The notes beneath the pieces were generated by a model. The model saw only the letters and a list, made by a program, of their open reading frames with translations. It did no database searches and was not told where the DNA came from. Shown piece by piece: positions 25,022 through 37,881 of a stretch of DNA of 64,000 nucleotides. Position 1 is the stretch's first letter; each line of letters opens with the position of its first letter. The translations under genes and the position numbers were made by a program. Origin of the DNA: Warburgia ugandensis (lineage: Eukaryota > Streptophyta > Magnoliopsida > Canellales > Canellaceae); assembly GCA_035236585.1 (NCBI GenBank), contig CP141128.1, positions 51,015,257-51,079,256 of the forward strand. Direction: 5' to 3'.

Positions 25022-25453
25022 TGTGACAACCTGGGTTTTTGAAACACATTTTGTAATACATTTTTCAAAGGCAAGGGCATCCCCTTAGTAAAATTGTTTT
25101 GCAAAACAAAAAAACAAAAATTCTTTTCTTTTAAAACTTGTTTTGAAAATCCAAGTCATCACTTCATACATAACATAAGTACAATTTATGTACAAAATAA
25201 AATTCCATTGAAGGAATATAATTTTATTAAACTTCCAGAATCCATCCAGTGGTTCAAAGTACAGCTTGGTATCAGTACAATACCTATTCAAATTACATAA
25301 TTCAAAACTCAAAGCTCACCATACAATGAAACTCTCATTACAATATAATACTCTCAAACAAAGCAAAATACATGTCTTCAAGGGTATACCTTGAAGATAT
25401 TCTCTTTAAGTCTTTTATCATCTTGAGCTCCTGACTCTCCTTCCTTGTATCTG

Positions 25454-25478
25454 AGATATTGCAACATTTACAATATCT
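25454..25478 (-). other. Conserved LTR hairpin, D2 copy
   Basis: AGATATTG (25454-25461) and CAATATCT (25471-25478) form a perfect 8-bp stem with a 9-nt loop. They are followed by TAGCAAGCAATGCTTG, nearly the same as the flank of the E hairpin. Confidence 0.7.
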
Positions 25479-28400
25479 TAGCAAGCAATGCTTGGTGGGG
25501 GATTCAAGAAGCATAATAATTGACAATGTAATTCCAATACTTCATCATCCCATTATCCCTAAACATATTCATGTCTCTACTCTTTACTTTCTAATTTATG
25601 TACATCCATATACATACATACATACTATACATGGGTAAATCATTTAAATTTATAAAAGTAGTCAAATATCATTCCCAACTAAGCTGATCAATTCTCTCCA
25701 TTATGAGAATTTAGTATTTCAGCTAATCCTACACTGGGAATTTCCCTTCTTAGGAAATATTGGTAATATACAATTACCTAGCATTTCATTATGCCAAAAC
25801 ATAAGACATTTCACAATGCCTATTCTCATATGCATCATGGTGCAAAATAATCAAAAGGGCTACCATGCTGCAGTCTGATATGTACTAGTGCACTTGGATA
25901 ACTGCCCTATTCACCACTGATACCATGGTGGAAAATATTATGTCACTGCCTGTATGGGGAGACAGGACTTTCACAGTGGTGGCCTTCCCATAATTGCCCC
26001 ACCCGACTTTTAGCCTCTCATAGGGCAAGGTATCATCAAATTTCAAGGAGCGGGTGGCCAAACCTCATAACTCCTCTAGCATAGCATCCCCTTAGGCTTA
26101 TGTCTATCAAAACAAAATCACAAGCCTCCAAGCTTGTATGTAAAATAGATTTCATACATATCAGACAATTTGTCTGTTTACTTAGGGCTGAAATATCTTC
26201 TAGTTCCCTATTCACTTAGAGTCCAGTCCTTAACCATTTTATATGTGTTTGGTTGGATCATGAGGGTTTTAGGGGATTTAATACAAGTATTAACATTACT
26301 CCTGTCAACATAAGGTCATGGGTTCAATCATGTACATCCCCTGTAAATGCATTCATCAAATCCTCCTACCTTCAAGTAGTGATCCCTTTTTCCCAGATCT
26401 TCCATGATCCTGACTGATGTATGTAGTCTGTACATTCATACATACTGTCAATATATATAAATTATGAACAATCCTATTGATCACTAGATCTGATGTTTAG
26501 AATGATCTTTAAATCATTCATATCTAAGTATTTTCTTTCTCTAAGTCTTTGTGTGTCCATCTCCTTGATCTTGATCTTTCATAGATCCTTTGATTGACAA
26601 TATACACTTGTTGATAAAGATCAAGGTCCTAGATCTTCTATCATCAAGTTCTTCTTTGATCTAAGTTCAATTATTGGATCATCCTTAAGAAGGATGATCT
26701 TGATTTTCTTCCTTGAATCATCTTTGATCAAGGGTTTGGATTATCTAATCTAATGAACTAGATTTGATCTATAACATGCATACTAGCAAACATACATACT
26801 AAATATTCTTATTCTTATTGTTCTTAATCATTTTTATCTTGATTATAATTTTTATTAGGATTAGATGATTTACTACATTTTATGCTCTTATTATTATTAC
26901 TCAACCAATTAATGTTTTATTGGTTGAGGATAGCTTATTTCATCCTAAGTTTAGAAGCTCCTCTTATGTCAAATTGGCTAAGGCTTACTAGTTGAATGGT
27001 TGAACACAAAATGGTTACTTCAATTGTCATGTAAGGAGGCGTTTAGACCTCATAAATGTCAACGGAAGGTGGCGGAAGAGCGAGGCTCTGTTAGAGAACC
27101 CCCTTAACCATTATATCCATCATCCACTAGAATGACCCTAGCTCAAACTTTCATAAGGTTCCTATGAGCATTTAATCCTAAGTACTCTTTCTAATTGATT
27201 TTAATTAAATCCATGAACTAAAATGTCATTCATGGAGTTTTATTATACTCCTAATCTGGACCAAGGAATTTATTCCTTATATTATCCTACTAACTATGGT
27301 CATTACTATCATTAAGTCCTTGTCATACATTCCATGTAAATGTCCTTCATTCTAATTTCATTTAATTACAATTTCAATGAAATTTCCATTACTTAAGCAA
27401 TAAAGAAAAAACATAAAGCATAAAAAGCATAAATAAACAATTAAATAAATAACTCTATAATTAACTCCATAAAGCAAGGAAAGACAATTATCAACATGTT
27501 TAATAATTCAATGGAAGTCTAACATGATATATATACACATCTATCATGATCCCATGGTCTTAATTGATCCATATTCATTTTCCCTCTTTTTAGGGTTTAG
27601 ATCTTGATCCTCCATTTTCTTTTAGATCCAACATTTCTTATTGATTTAATTTCATTATTAAATCATTTATTTATCTCATACATTGATTTGATCTTCCTTG
27701 ATCTACCTGATCAAGGAGATCTTAAGTTACTTTATCCCATTTAAGGGCATAGATCTTAATCTAGCCCAAATTCTCATCATCCATTCCATAAATTCATATG
27801 ATCTTATATCAAGATCATCATCAAAATATATCAATAGAGTCCAATAATCCTAGATCATCTTGATCTAGAAGATACTATTCACTTTTAGGGATTTTAGTAC
27901 TTTTTAAGGCTAGATATCTTAATATATGCCTATTCAATTACATATAACCCACCTATTTATCTTATTACATTATTATATCATCATCCAACCTGTTTTGATT
28001 GATCTAATCATCCTAGATCTTGTAGATCAAGGATGTTAGTATACATATCCACTTAATTACAGAAAACTTAATTAATTAAAAATACAATTTTATTGGTTTA
28101 GTACATTCTAATTATCACAAGGAATCCATCAAAACTTTCTAATCTCAATTTGGATTTCAATTGAGATCAGAATTGAGGTTTAAAGCTTTCAGCCCATTTT
28201 AAGGCCTGACTTTCACTCTTACTGTTGTTCTTTATTTGATTAATATATATACTCCAAATTTCTAATGTAATCATGTTTCTTAATTTTTTGGCTTCTTTTG
28301 AACACATCCAACGGTTACGATTTTTCGTTTGGGGTCATCTGGGCCATGATCCAAGATCAATGACACGGATTTTACTAAAGAGAACATGCAAATACAATTT

Positions 28401-29520
28401 AAAACCAAGATCGAACAAGTTTAGTGAATTATAGAAGATACAAGGAATCCATATCAGGTTTCAGATATAAAATCAGAGCTATATCAAGCTCTGAATTACA
28501 AAAACAAGTTTTTAGTTCAAAAAACTGGACGGTCCAGATCAAATTTGGGTTTACGGGTGCAGGGACAATCATCGGCCTGCACCTGTTATCGTCTACCTCA
28601 GGTTATCAGGTGGAGGTGACCGGCTATGGGCGAGACATCCAGAGCTGGACTATCAGATCACCCATGGCTGGATCTCCTCCATCCTTTAAAATCAAACGCC
28701 CAGATTTCATGTCCTGGGGTTTTTGGGCCCTAGGAATCCATCCAACGGCTCAGAAGTTATATTTGAGCTATGGATGGATGGGATCTCAACCATGCAATCC
28801 GGATCCATTGTCTCTGACGGATCAACTGTAGGGAGATCCCATTCATGCCGGAAAACTCCATGGAATGGCTGTAACGGAAAGAGGGAGGACATGTGCACCT
28901 ACTTGTGCCGGTTTGAGGAGGAGAAGTTCACTGGAAAAGGAGAAAAATGCATGAGAAGTAAGAAACCCTAGCTTTGTCAGAAATGCATATACAAAGATTG
29001 ATTCTTGGTCGCCGTTGCCGGATAATGTGGGGGACCATGGGGCTTTGGAAGCACAGTCGATAATGAAGACCTCAAACGGAGTAAGATCTCCATTCACCAG
29101 CCAAATTGGCTAGAATTTTGTGAAGAAACTGCTGGAGACGGTAATTCACCAGGGCTTGACTTTCATTTTGAGTTTTCCAAAGATCTAAGAGGTGGATTAT
29201 CATGGAACTACATGAATTTTGTAGATAACCCTTTTCCGAATTGATCCAACGATGAAGATTGTGTTTTGATGACTAATTGAAATAGGGTTTCCAGGAAAAA
29301 ACCCAGTCCCATCAGGGACGACGCATCCGTGGACGCGCCAGATGGCTCCACTACGTTTGGAGCGCCTTGTGTGTCTGTGGACACGCCCACTAGGCTTAAG
29401 AGAGAAGGAGAGAAAGGAAAGAAATTTGGGAAGATGGGGAATGTTTCTGGATCTGGGATTTTTGGAAATGCTAGGGCACCTCGTGAGGCACATTAGGAAA
29501 ATTTCTGGGATTTTTTGAGC

Positions 29521-29528
29521 TATTTATA
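29521..29528 (-). promoter_or_regulatory. Putative TATA box of D2
   Basis: Minus-strand TATAAATA ~590 bp from the LTR start, matching the D1 and D3 positions in context. Confidence 0.6.
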
Positions 29529-30399
29529 GAGGTGTTTTGAATTTTCCATGATTACTTGAAATCATTACTTTGATTTCTTTTGATTATTTAATTGTCTTTG
29601 GATTCCCACCATCACCTTTTTCTTCAAGACCAGATGGTAGGGGGTTTGACCCATGATTTCACGTGGGTTGGTTAGAGGATTCCTTTTTAGGTCCCTTGTG
29701 GGCCCCATGCAGGCCTCACATAGTGTAAAAATACCATTTTGGCCTTTATGTATAAAAATTAGGGTTTATTCCCATGATCTTGGAATTGAGCATACTTAGT
29801 GGTGTTGGATTCGTATTTCTTAGCACTTTCTAAATTTTGATGTCTTAGATCTCGATTTTGGATAAAATTACTATTTTACCCTTTTGCCCATAAAATGAAG
29901 AAAATTAAGGATTTTTCATCCGGATTTAGAATTTGTCGTGCTTATAGTCATTCTGAAGGGTTTATTGAGTTCAATTTCAACGATACATGTCTTATCCTTT
30001 GATTATAATTTTATAATAAGTACATTCTAAATAACCCCAATATTCTAGCCTGATTTTCATTGAAATTCTCAATTTCAATATTTATTTAATTTCCTTACCA
30101 AAAATTAGGGGTGTTACACCTGTAACATTGAATAGTTTACATCTTGGAAACATCAACATTTAATCTTCAAAACCCTTTTGAAAAACCTTTAAAGACTTAT
30201 CAATTAGATTCAACAACCTCTTTGTCTGAATCCATGCACATCCTCTCAAGCTTTTTCTACATTCCTTTCCACTCATTCTCAGTGCTCCACATCGACTTTT
30301 TGATGGTTAGATTGGTGGATGGGGAGGCTCTTGCTTCTTCTCTCTTTCTTTTTCCTAGCCCAAGATGTCAAACTTAAGTTGATGTCTTGGTCCTATTTC

Positions 30400-32560
30400 C
30401 TAGCTATTCTAGAATCATTATCATCAAGAACTTATCCCGATTAGAGGTCAGTCACATGAATCCTATTCCTTCATTTCCCTATATTAAGTGTGATAGCTTC
30501 ATTCTGTCATGATGTTTTTAAATCTTTTCTTACCACTTATATCCACATTCTTTTGGGCCTTCCCCTTGCCCTTTAAAATCATTGTCTTGGCTTGCCTCAC
30601 TCGTTCTAACTGATCCCATTTTCGGTCTTTGATGGACATATCCATATCGTTTAAGTTTAGCCTCCCTCATCTTGTTACCTATGCGTGCTACTCCTAAGTT
30701 TCTTCAAACATTTTCATTTTTAATTCTACCCTTTCTTGTCTTGCCACTTATCCATCTCAACATCCGCATTTCGATAATGCTCATCTTGTGTACTTCTTAC
30801 TCCTTAACTACCCAGCATTCTGATCCATAGAGCATGACCATCCTATAAAATTGTTCTTTTAGTTTGAGTGGCACCTGTGGGTTACACAAAACTTTGAGGT
30901 GCATCACCTTTTGCTCCAACCAGCTTGGATTCTCTAGGTAATATCCTTTTAGATCTCTCTGCTCTCTAGAATTATTGACCCTAAGTGTCTAAAGTGTTCT
31001 TTTTGGGGGACTTCTTGGTTATCAATATTTACTGGTGCTCCACTCCTTGTCAAAATTGGATTCCATATACTTTGTCTTAGTTTGGCTAATTTTAAATCCT
31101 TTAGATTCTAATGCCTATACATAACTTTAGCATTGTGTCCATACCCTCCATTGTCTTATCAATAAAAAATATATCATTTGCAAATAACATGCACCATGAA
31201 TTCTCCTCATGCAAATGTTTTGTTAACTTAACCATAACCAACATGAAAAAGTATGGGCTCACTTCCAGATCATTGGTGTAGTCCTATAGTGATAGGAAAA
31301 TCATTGGTCTCTTTAGGAACCCTATCATAAGCTCTTTCTAAGTCAATAATGACCATGTGGAGGTCCTTTCTCCTACCCCTATATTTCTCTATCAGTATTC
31401 TAAGCAAGAAAATAGCTTCCACAGTAGACTTGTTGGCATGAAACCAAACTGGCTCTCTAATACACTCGTCTCATGCCATAGCCTCTTCTTAATCACTCTT
31501 TCAAAAAGTATCATAGTGTGGTTCATAAATTTGATCACTTGATAATTAGTACAACTCTGTATGTATCCTTTATTCATATAAATTGGTACAATAGAGCTAT
31601 TCCTCCATTCGCTCGGCATTTTCTTTGATTTTACAATCTTATTAACAACTTTATGAACCAAACTAATCCAGTATCTCTCATATACTTCCAATCCTCTATT
31701 GGTAATACCATCGGGTCCCAAGGCTTTTCTTAATTTCATCTTTTTCAAGGCCTCTTTCACTTTAGGTATTCTAATTCTACGATGGTATTTATAATATCCA
31801 ATATTATTTAGGTTTATAGTACTTTCAATACTTATATTCTTATCATTTTGAAATTTATGGAAGTAACTTTCCCACTTTTATTTGATCACATCATCTTTCA
31901 TTAGTACCCTTTGGTCATCACTTCTAATACACTTAGTGTGGTCTAAGTCCTTACTCTTTTGTCACCTTTCTTTTGCTAGTTTAAACACATCTTTCTCTTG
32001 ATCCTAATCTATTACAAGGATCATCATATGCCTTGAGTTTATCCTCACTTACTACTCTCTTAGCAACCTTTTTAGCATTCTTATATTGGTCAAAGTTTTC
32101 ATTATTTTTAGTCCAATGTCATACTTTAATACACACCCTTTTCTCTTTAATTTTTTCCACTCTATCACCAAGTTTCCTTTGCTGGTTGCCTTTTACCTTT
32201 AGATACTCCTAGGCCATCTTTTGTCACTTTTGTAATGGACTTGACCATATTAGTCCACATGGTGTTTACTTTTATTTCATTTTTCTAGTTTCTGTCTAAC
32301 GTCAACTTGTTTGTAAATGATGCTATCTTCTCTCCTTTAAAGTTCCACAACTTAGTTTTTGGATACCTACTAAGTTCATTTCCTTTCTTTCATATTTTAA
32401 TGTAAATATCCATAACCATTAACCTATGTTGCATAGATACAATAGATGTTGACTCTCCTATGTTTCACCATATCTACATTTAATATCCTTACAAATTGCA
32501 TTTTTAATGATGTCATCACTTAATTTTCATGAATTAGAGTTTATTTTGCATTTTGTAGGA
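30400..32560 (-). pseudogene. RTE-type non-LTR retrotransposon (LINE), reverse transcriptase ruin
   Basis: The best surviving frame is 31392-31760 (122 codons, minus). It reads ALKKMKLRKALGPDGI, then MPSEWRNSSIVPIYMNKG, SCTNYQVIKFMNHTM and QFGFMP, the finger/palm blocks of plant RTE-class LINE reverse transcriptase. Upstream in element sense (about 31800-32200) come recognisable pieces of the linker between endonuclease and RT. Downstream the catalytic box reads LFANDI (31173-31184) instead of FADD, and about 30600-30850 has the C-terminal EMRMLRW-type segment. Many stops and frameshifts interrupt it. The endonuclease domain is not recognisable. LINE RT copies the element's RNA at a nicked target; this copy cannot do so. 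Confidence 0.85.
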
Positions 32561-33523
32561 TTACAGTAGAATTAAGAAAACTAAACATTTTATTTGCTTT
32601 AAGGTCCTAAAGGAAAGATAGTTTATCATCTTGGAAATTTCTCTGATTCACATCTCAAAAATATATAAGTGGGTTGATCAACATTCTAGATGGCCTATCA
32701 AGCTTAGATTGAAATGGACGACTTAGATTAATCCACAATGAACTTTGGATGATCAAGATCAAATCCATAAGAAATGGATCAAGTTTCAACATCTTCCAAT
32801 TACAAATGGTTGAAGTGACTAAGAATTCCAAGACTAGAAGTGGATTTATGAAGATCAATGGTTATCTAAACAATCTATCTTTGGACAATCAAGATTACTC
32901 TAAAACCACCTTGGAATGTGATGATTTAAGTAGTACTGGTGATACATGTGAAGGATTCATCTTCTTGGAGGAGTTCAATGGATTGGTTTACTTATATTTA
33001 CCATTTTTATGCAAAATAAATAAGACGCCCAATTTCAGCCATTTTGGACGTTTGAGATTAAATCTTAAGAATGGATTGGAGATTAGAGGACTGGACATTC
33101 CAGATGCATGCTTTGATGATCAAGAGAGGACCAACCTTAAGTTGATAAAGTTATGAAGTGAAAAACATCATGTTATGATCTCCAATATTAGAAAGGAGTG
33201 AGTGTTGGTTTTATATTGAAAAGAGTTTCCTAAGTTGGAAACATGATGGAGAGGCAGCAGCTAGTTTGGGAAAGAGGGTACAAGATGTATTTGAATTAGA
33301 ATCAAAGCTTTTAAGAAGAAGATGGGTATTCTTTTATATAAGAACATTGTGGGAGAAAAATGGGAGGCTTTTCTACAGGTTGTGTACTAGATAGTGGAGA
33401 GGATGAAGAACTAGTCAAATAGGAGTTTTCTTTGCAGACAATGAAGAACCAAGGAAGAACAATGGAAGAGAATGAAGAATTAGTGAAGAATGGAGGAAGG
33501 AAAGGAAAATCTATAGGTTCTTT
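32561..33523 (+). other. LTR-like sequence interrupted by A2
   Basis: This stretch and the continuation at 39209 look like one pre-existing sequence split by the A2 insertion. It contains a TATA-like TTATATAAGAACAT near 33334-33347 and purine-rich GAAGAA runs, as LTR leaders often do. The 135-codon frame at 32749-33156 has no domain I recognise. No second copy is available in the window, so the assignment to an old retrotransposon LTR is a guess. Confidence 0.3.
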
Positions 33524-34424
33524 TGTGACGACCCGGGTTTTCCCATGCATTTTTAAATGCAATATCTAATTCCTAAGGTGGGATGCATCCCTATTTGAAA
33601 AACCATTTTATAAAAACCATGCAATGCAGCGAAAAATCTTTAGTTTTAAACTCATTTTTGAAAACCCTGAGTGTCATTTGTTTTCACAACAACCAAAGTA
33701 GTTTTTGAAAAACTTCAAAAATCATAAATGATTTTCTCAGGTCTTTCCAGTTATAGCTCACAGCCCAACTATAAATAAATACAAATACATGTCCAAAGTG
33801 TAGAGTGTTTACTTACATGTATAATTGTCTCATTTTGATTTTTCTTGCTCGTAGCACTAACATTTCCTGAGGCGTCTTCTACTCATGAATGGAGCTATCC
33901 TGAAAAATGTTAAGGATTGGGTGAGCATATACTATACTCAGTAGGAGTCTATCACTACTAGTTTTACAATGCATGCTATGTTTAAAATCATATGCTCTTT
34001 AAAACATGTGCATGTTTGAACACTCATGTTCAATATCAATATTAAAAACCATTGTCGAATTGGAATACTGATGACTTAAAGAATCACATAATCCAAGTCG
34101 AAAGTATCATATATATATATATCATAAGCATAATGATATGCATAAGATGCTTAACTGAATCCAACTCATGGATATATGGTATGGTCGACCAACCTCATGT
34201 CATGCCATATGCAATGCAAGTAAATTCTCAAAATATAGGGCCCACTATGCCGACGACCTCACCGCCGTGTGGTCCTAGGTACCTAGGGACACTCGGTCAT
34301 AGCCTCCACGGGGCATATGACACATATTCGTCATAAATCATGCAATTTATGCAATTGGTTGCAAAACATGCATGCAATGCATAAAATCTGCTCATGCTAG
34401 TCTCGCATTCAAAGTCATAACCCT

Positions 34425-34511
34425 GCCTAGAAGCCTGACAGCCTAGAAGCCTACCAGCCTAGAAGCCTGTCAGCTCTCTCTAGTCTGCCCTCATCGGCCT
34501 GCCCTCATCAG
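34425..34511 (+). repeat. Family M fragment with three 16-bp repeats
   Basis: GCCTAGAAGCCTGACA, GCCTAGAAGCCTACCA and GCCTAGAAGCCTGTCA follow one another at 34425-34472. Then comes CTGCCCTCATCGGCC-type sequence, which matches the middle of the TRIM-like element at 41810-41870. The matching continuation CCTCATCGGCCAAGGCTA lies beyond the B LTR, at about 37412-37430. Confidence 0.7.
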
Positions 34512-34862
34512 TGTGACGACCCGGGTTTTTATATGATGCAATTTTGATAAAAAGGCGAGATCTCTTGTTTTATAAGTATGAAATGCATGAAAATCTTTTT
34601 CGTTTTGGAAAACAATCTTTCATAAAAACCCCGAGTGTCAAAACACATTCTCAAATTATCTAGCCATGGCAAAGTTTTAAATCAACATTATTCCCAAGAA
34701 AGTGTTAGTCACAGCCTCAGCTATAGAGAGTAACTACAATCAAGTAACATTGAAAGATAAGGTAGGGGTTTACTTACTTACACTTAGTCTGGGTGTCTTC
34801 TGTCACAAGCGTTCCTTGCTCTTAAGTGTTTACTTTGTGTTTGAAAAATGTTGAGGATTGGG

Positions 34863-34882
34863 TGAGTATATACTATACTCAG
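34863..34882 (-). other. Conserved LTR hairpin, B copy
   Basis: TGAGTATA-TAC-TATACTCA followed by GTAGGAGTC, identical to the intact family A hairpin although the surrounding LTR bodies differ. Confidence 0.65.
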
Positions 34883-36631
34883 TAGGAGTCAATCACTACT
34901 AGTTTTATAATGCATGCTATATTTAAAATCATATGCTCTTTCAAGACATGTGCATGTTTGAACACTCATGCTCAATATCAATATCAAAAACCATTGTCAA
35001 ATTGAAATACTAACGACTTAAAGAATCGCACAAACCAAGTCGAAAGTATCATATATATCATAACATAATGATATGCTTAAGATGCTTCATTGAATCTAAC
35101 TCATGGATATCTAGTATGGTATGGTCGACCAACCTCATATCATGCCATATGCAATGCAAATAAGTCCACGAAACCATAGGGTCCAACTATGCCCACGACC
35201 TCGCCGCCGTGTGGTCCCTAGGTACCTGAGGACACTCGGTCATAGCCTCAATGGGGCCTATGACACGTCTACCCAGTGCTGTGACACTAGTGGTAGCCCC
35301 CTGTACCACATGCAGTCGACGTAGGGACGTTTCCCTTTTTGGGCGTGGTACCCATCCACCTAATAGTGGTAGAGGCCGGAGGCCAACCCAAACCTCTCGG
35401 CATAGCACCCATGAGCTTATCAGCCCAAATCATATCAGATCAAACAAGTACAAACCTCTTTTTCAAAACCTGTCCTCTTTGGGTCCCTCACAACTGCCTG
35501 GCTCTCACAATGACCTACCCAGCGTCTTATGGTAACCCTCAAGGACATGCAGTCTTTCAAAAACTCAATGCTTCACAAATCATACCATGTATGCAATTGT
35601 TTGCAAAACATGTCTATGCATAATGTATATGCAATTATTTTCAAAACATATCTATGCATAAAGCACTTTCCATATGTATGCTGAATTAAGTCATGCTAAA
35701 CAAGTCATATACTTAAAACATGCATTAAACAATCATGGCTCTTTTAAAAAGTCTAGTAGTGATAGAGCACCTACCTAGCTAGGTCGCGCTAACCCCTTTG
35801 TCCTCGTACGCTCCTGAACATGATTTGGGGAATCAAGGTTAGTTTGGCCTATCTTTTATAGGTTTTAGAGTGGTTAGTCTTATTACTTAGGCATTAAGGG
35901 TTTATCCCCATGCCTATGGGTGTCCTAAGGTCCTAATTGGGCCTTGGTATCATCAGTTTTCCAAAGGTCTAGTAGCCATGCGCTACCATCCTATTCTAAG
36001 GGTCATGCCCACCTTAAATTGGGCCTTGATTAGGGATTTTATAGTTTGGGTGTGTCCGTGTTGTCGACACAGACACAACGCCTTTCGCGATGCCTCAATC
36101 AAAGTTCTAGATCTCAAATTATAAGCTTTTTAGTATCACATGTACATAAAGGCCTTTAAGAGGTGGAAATCCCAGAATGCTAGCATGTTGCACGTCAGCG
36201 GCATGCGCCCCAGCGGGCGCGTTTGCAGACGCGCTGGATTTCCTGCCCGTCTTTTTCATTTGCGGGGGCATCCACGAACGTGCCCGCTGGTTTCTCTCGA
36301 ATGCGGTCGACGTGCTTCATGTGGTGGGGAGTGTTTCACTCGTTGGGGGACCAGGGTGTCCTTGGGACTCCCTGGTTCGACCCTGTTGAACCAGTGCGGC
36401 CCAGGGATCATCCCTGGGTCCTTGATGACTCTCCAGGGCCCATTTTGCATGATTTTTCATGCAAAAATTTAGAAAAACTAAGCCTAGGACTAATGTGAAG
36501 ACGGGTTTTGAGGGATCTTGGGCATACCTAGCTCATTGCTGGGTTTTTCTCCACGTTTCTCCTCTTGGTTGCTTCTCCAAAATGGGTTTTTCCCAAGCTT
36601 TTGGGCTGCCATTAGAGGCACCCAAGAGCTC

Positions 36632-36638
36632 TATTTAT
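36632..36638 (-). promoter_or_regulatory. Candidate TATA box of LTR B, copy 1
   Basis: Minus-strand ATAAATA. Its duplicate lies exactly 336 bp away at 36968-36974. Confidence 0.45.
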
Positions 36639-36967
36639 GGAGCTATAAGAGGGTTCTGGAGGGGGCTCTCACCGCCCTTGAATGGCGGTGGAGAAACCTA
36701 CAGAATGGTGGTGATTTCTCCTCCAATCAGTGCGGCCCAGGGATCATCCCTGGGTCCTTGATGACTCTCTAGGGCCCATTTTGCATGATTTTTCATGCAA
36801 AAATTTAGAAAAACTAAGCCTAGGACTAATGTGAAGACGGGTTTTGGGGAATCTTGGGCATACCTAGCTCATTGCTGGGTTTTTCTCCACGTTTCTCCTC
36901 TTAGTTGCTTCTCCAAAATGGGTTTTTCCCAAGCTTTTGGGCTTCCATTAGAGGCACCCAAGAGCTC

Positions 36968-36974
36968 TATTTAT
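36968..36974 (-). promoter_or_regulatory. Candidate TATA box of LTR B, copy 2
   Basis: Same word and context as 36632-36638. Being nearer the LTR start it would be the upstream of the two in element sense. Confidence 0.45.
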
Positions 36975-37739
36975 GGAGCTATAAGAGGGTTTTGGAGGGG
37001 GCTCTCACCGCCCTTGAATGGCGGTGGAGAAACCTACAGAATGGTGGTGATTTCTCCTCCAATCACCGCCGTTCTAGAACCCTCTAGAAGGTTGAAGATG
37101 AGGGGTGCCCGTATCAAAACGGGCCCCTGTGTTTTGCAGGCTAAATCCATTTTTAGTGAAAATTACATTTTTGCCCCTGAACTTCAAAGGGCCATAACTT
37201 GCTCATTTTAACTCCGTTTTGGGTGATTTTGGTCTTGTTGGATTCCTTTTTCCAAGACGCACCTAATGGTACCATTTTTAGGACCAAATTTATGGGTTTA
37301 GTCAAGGTGAGTAGTGAAATGACCAAAATACCCTTATTTCTAAAAAGTGACTTTTCATTGCTAACTTGGGATTTTAATGTTACCAAATTGGAGTCATTAC
37401 ACTCAGCCCACCCTCATCGGCCAAGGCTACAATTATCATGCAGACAAGAAAAAGCAAAAACTTCTTTTTCAAAACCTGTCCTCTTTGGGTCCCTCACAAC
37501 TGCTTGGCCCTCACAACTGCTTACCTAGCATCTTTTCGGTACTCTAGCGTCTTTTGGTAACCTTCAAGGACATGCAATTTTTTAAAACTCAATAACTACA
37601 AATCACGCAATTTATGCAATCGTAAAACATGTCTATGCATAATGTCTTTGTCATATGCATGCTAAATTCATTTATAAAATTAAGTCATGCTAAACAAGTC
37701 ATATAACTTATACTTAAAACATGCATTCAAAACAATCAT

Positions 37740-37881
37740 GGGCTCTTTTTAAAAGTCTAGTAGCAATAGAGCACCTACATCAAAACAACAAGGGTTCTTT
37801 TTAAAAGTCTAGTAGCGATAGAGCACCTACATCAAAACATCATGGTCCTTTTAAAAAGTCTAGTAGCGATAGAGCACCTAC
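37740..37881. repeat. 52-bp tandem repeat, about 2.7 copies, in LTR A2
   Basis: Units start at 37740, 37792 and 37844 and contain TTTTTAAAAGTCTAGTAGC followed by AATAGAGCACCTACATC or a close variant. The other family A LTRs have a single copy of this segment. Confidence 0.85.

Larger units (their letters stand above)
25022..30118 (-). mobile_element. D2: giant solo LTR of family D (5.1 kb)
   Basis: Plus-strand edges are TGTGACAACCTGGG and AGGGGTGTTACA, flanked by a perfect duplication (CCTGT at 25017-25021 and 30119-30123). It is collinear in reverse with D1. It shows no primer site, polypurine tract or coding motif. The 135-codon frame at 28424-28831 lies opposite the D1 segment near 5400-5700 and is not maintained there, so I do not call it a gene. 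Confidence 0.87.
36392..37063. repeat. 336-bp tandem duplication within LTR B
   Basis: Copy 1 (36392-36727) and copy 2 (36728-37063) are nearly identical, with a handful of substitutions. Each carries the sequence CTCTATTTATGGAGC with a candidate minus-strand TATA box. The similar open frames at 36459-36761 and 36795-37211 are the same frame in each copy, not genes. Confidence 0.93.
34512..37401 (-). mobile_element. B: family B solo LTR nested in A2
   Basis: Edges TGTGACGACCCGGGTTTTT and GGAGTCATTACA. The flanking pentamers are ATCAG (34507-34511) and CTCAG (37402-37406), a target duplication with one mismatch. It shares with family A the hairpin region, the run of GCATGCTAT, CATATGCTCTTT and GTCCTCTTTGGGTCCCTC, and the organisation of its U3 end, but the U3 sequence itself is different. 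No internal region is present. Confidence 0.82.

Noticed and set aside
28424..28831. 135-codon frame
   Set aside because: Inside the D2 LTR, antisense to the element and not maintained in D1; no domain recognised.
32749..33156. 135-codon frame with plausible composition
   Set aside because: No recognisable domain or neighbour supporting a gene; embedded in LTR-like sequence. Not called without a homologue.
36459..37211. Two similar frames of 100 and 138 codons suggesting a duplicated gene
   Set aside because: They are the same chance frame in the two copies of the 336-bp LTR B duplication.
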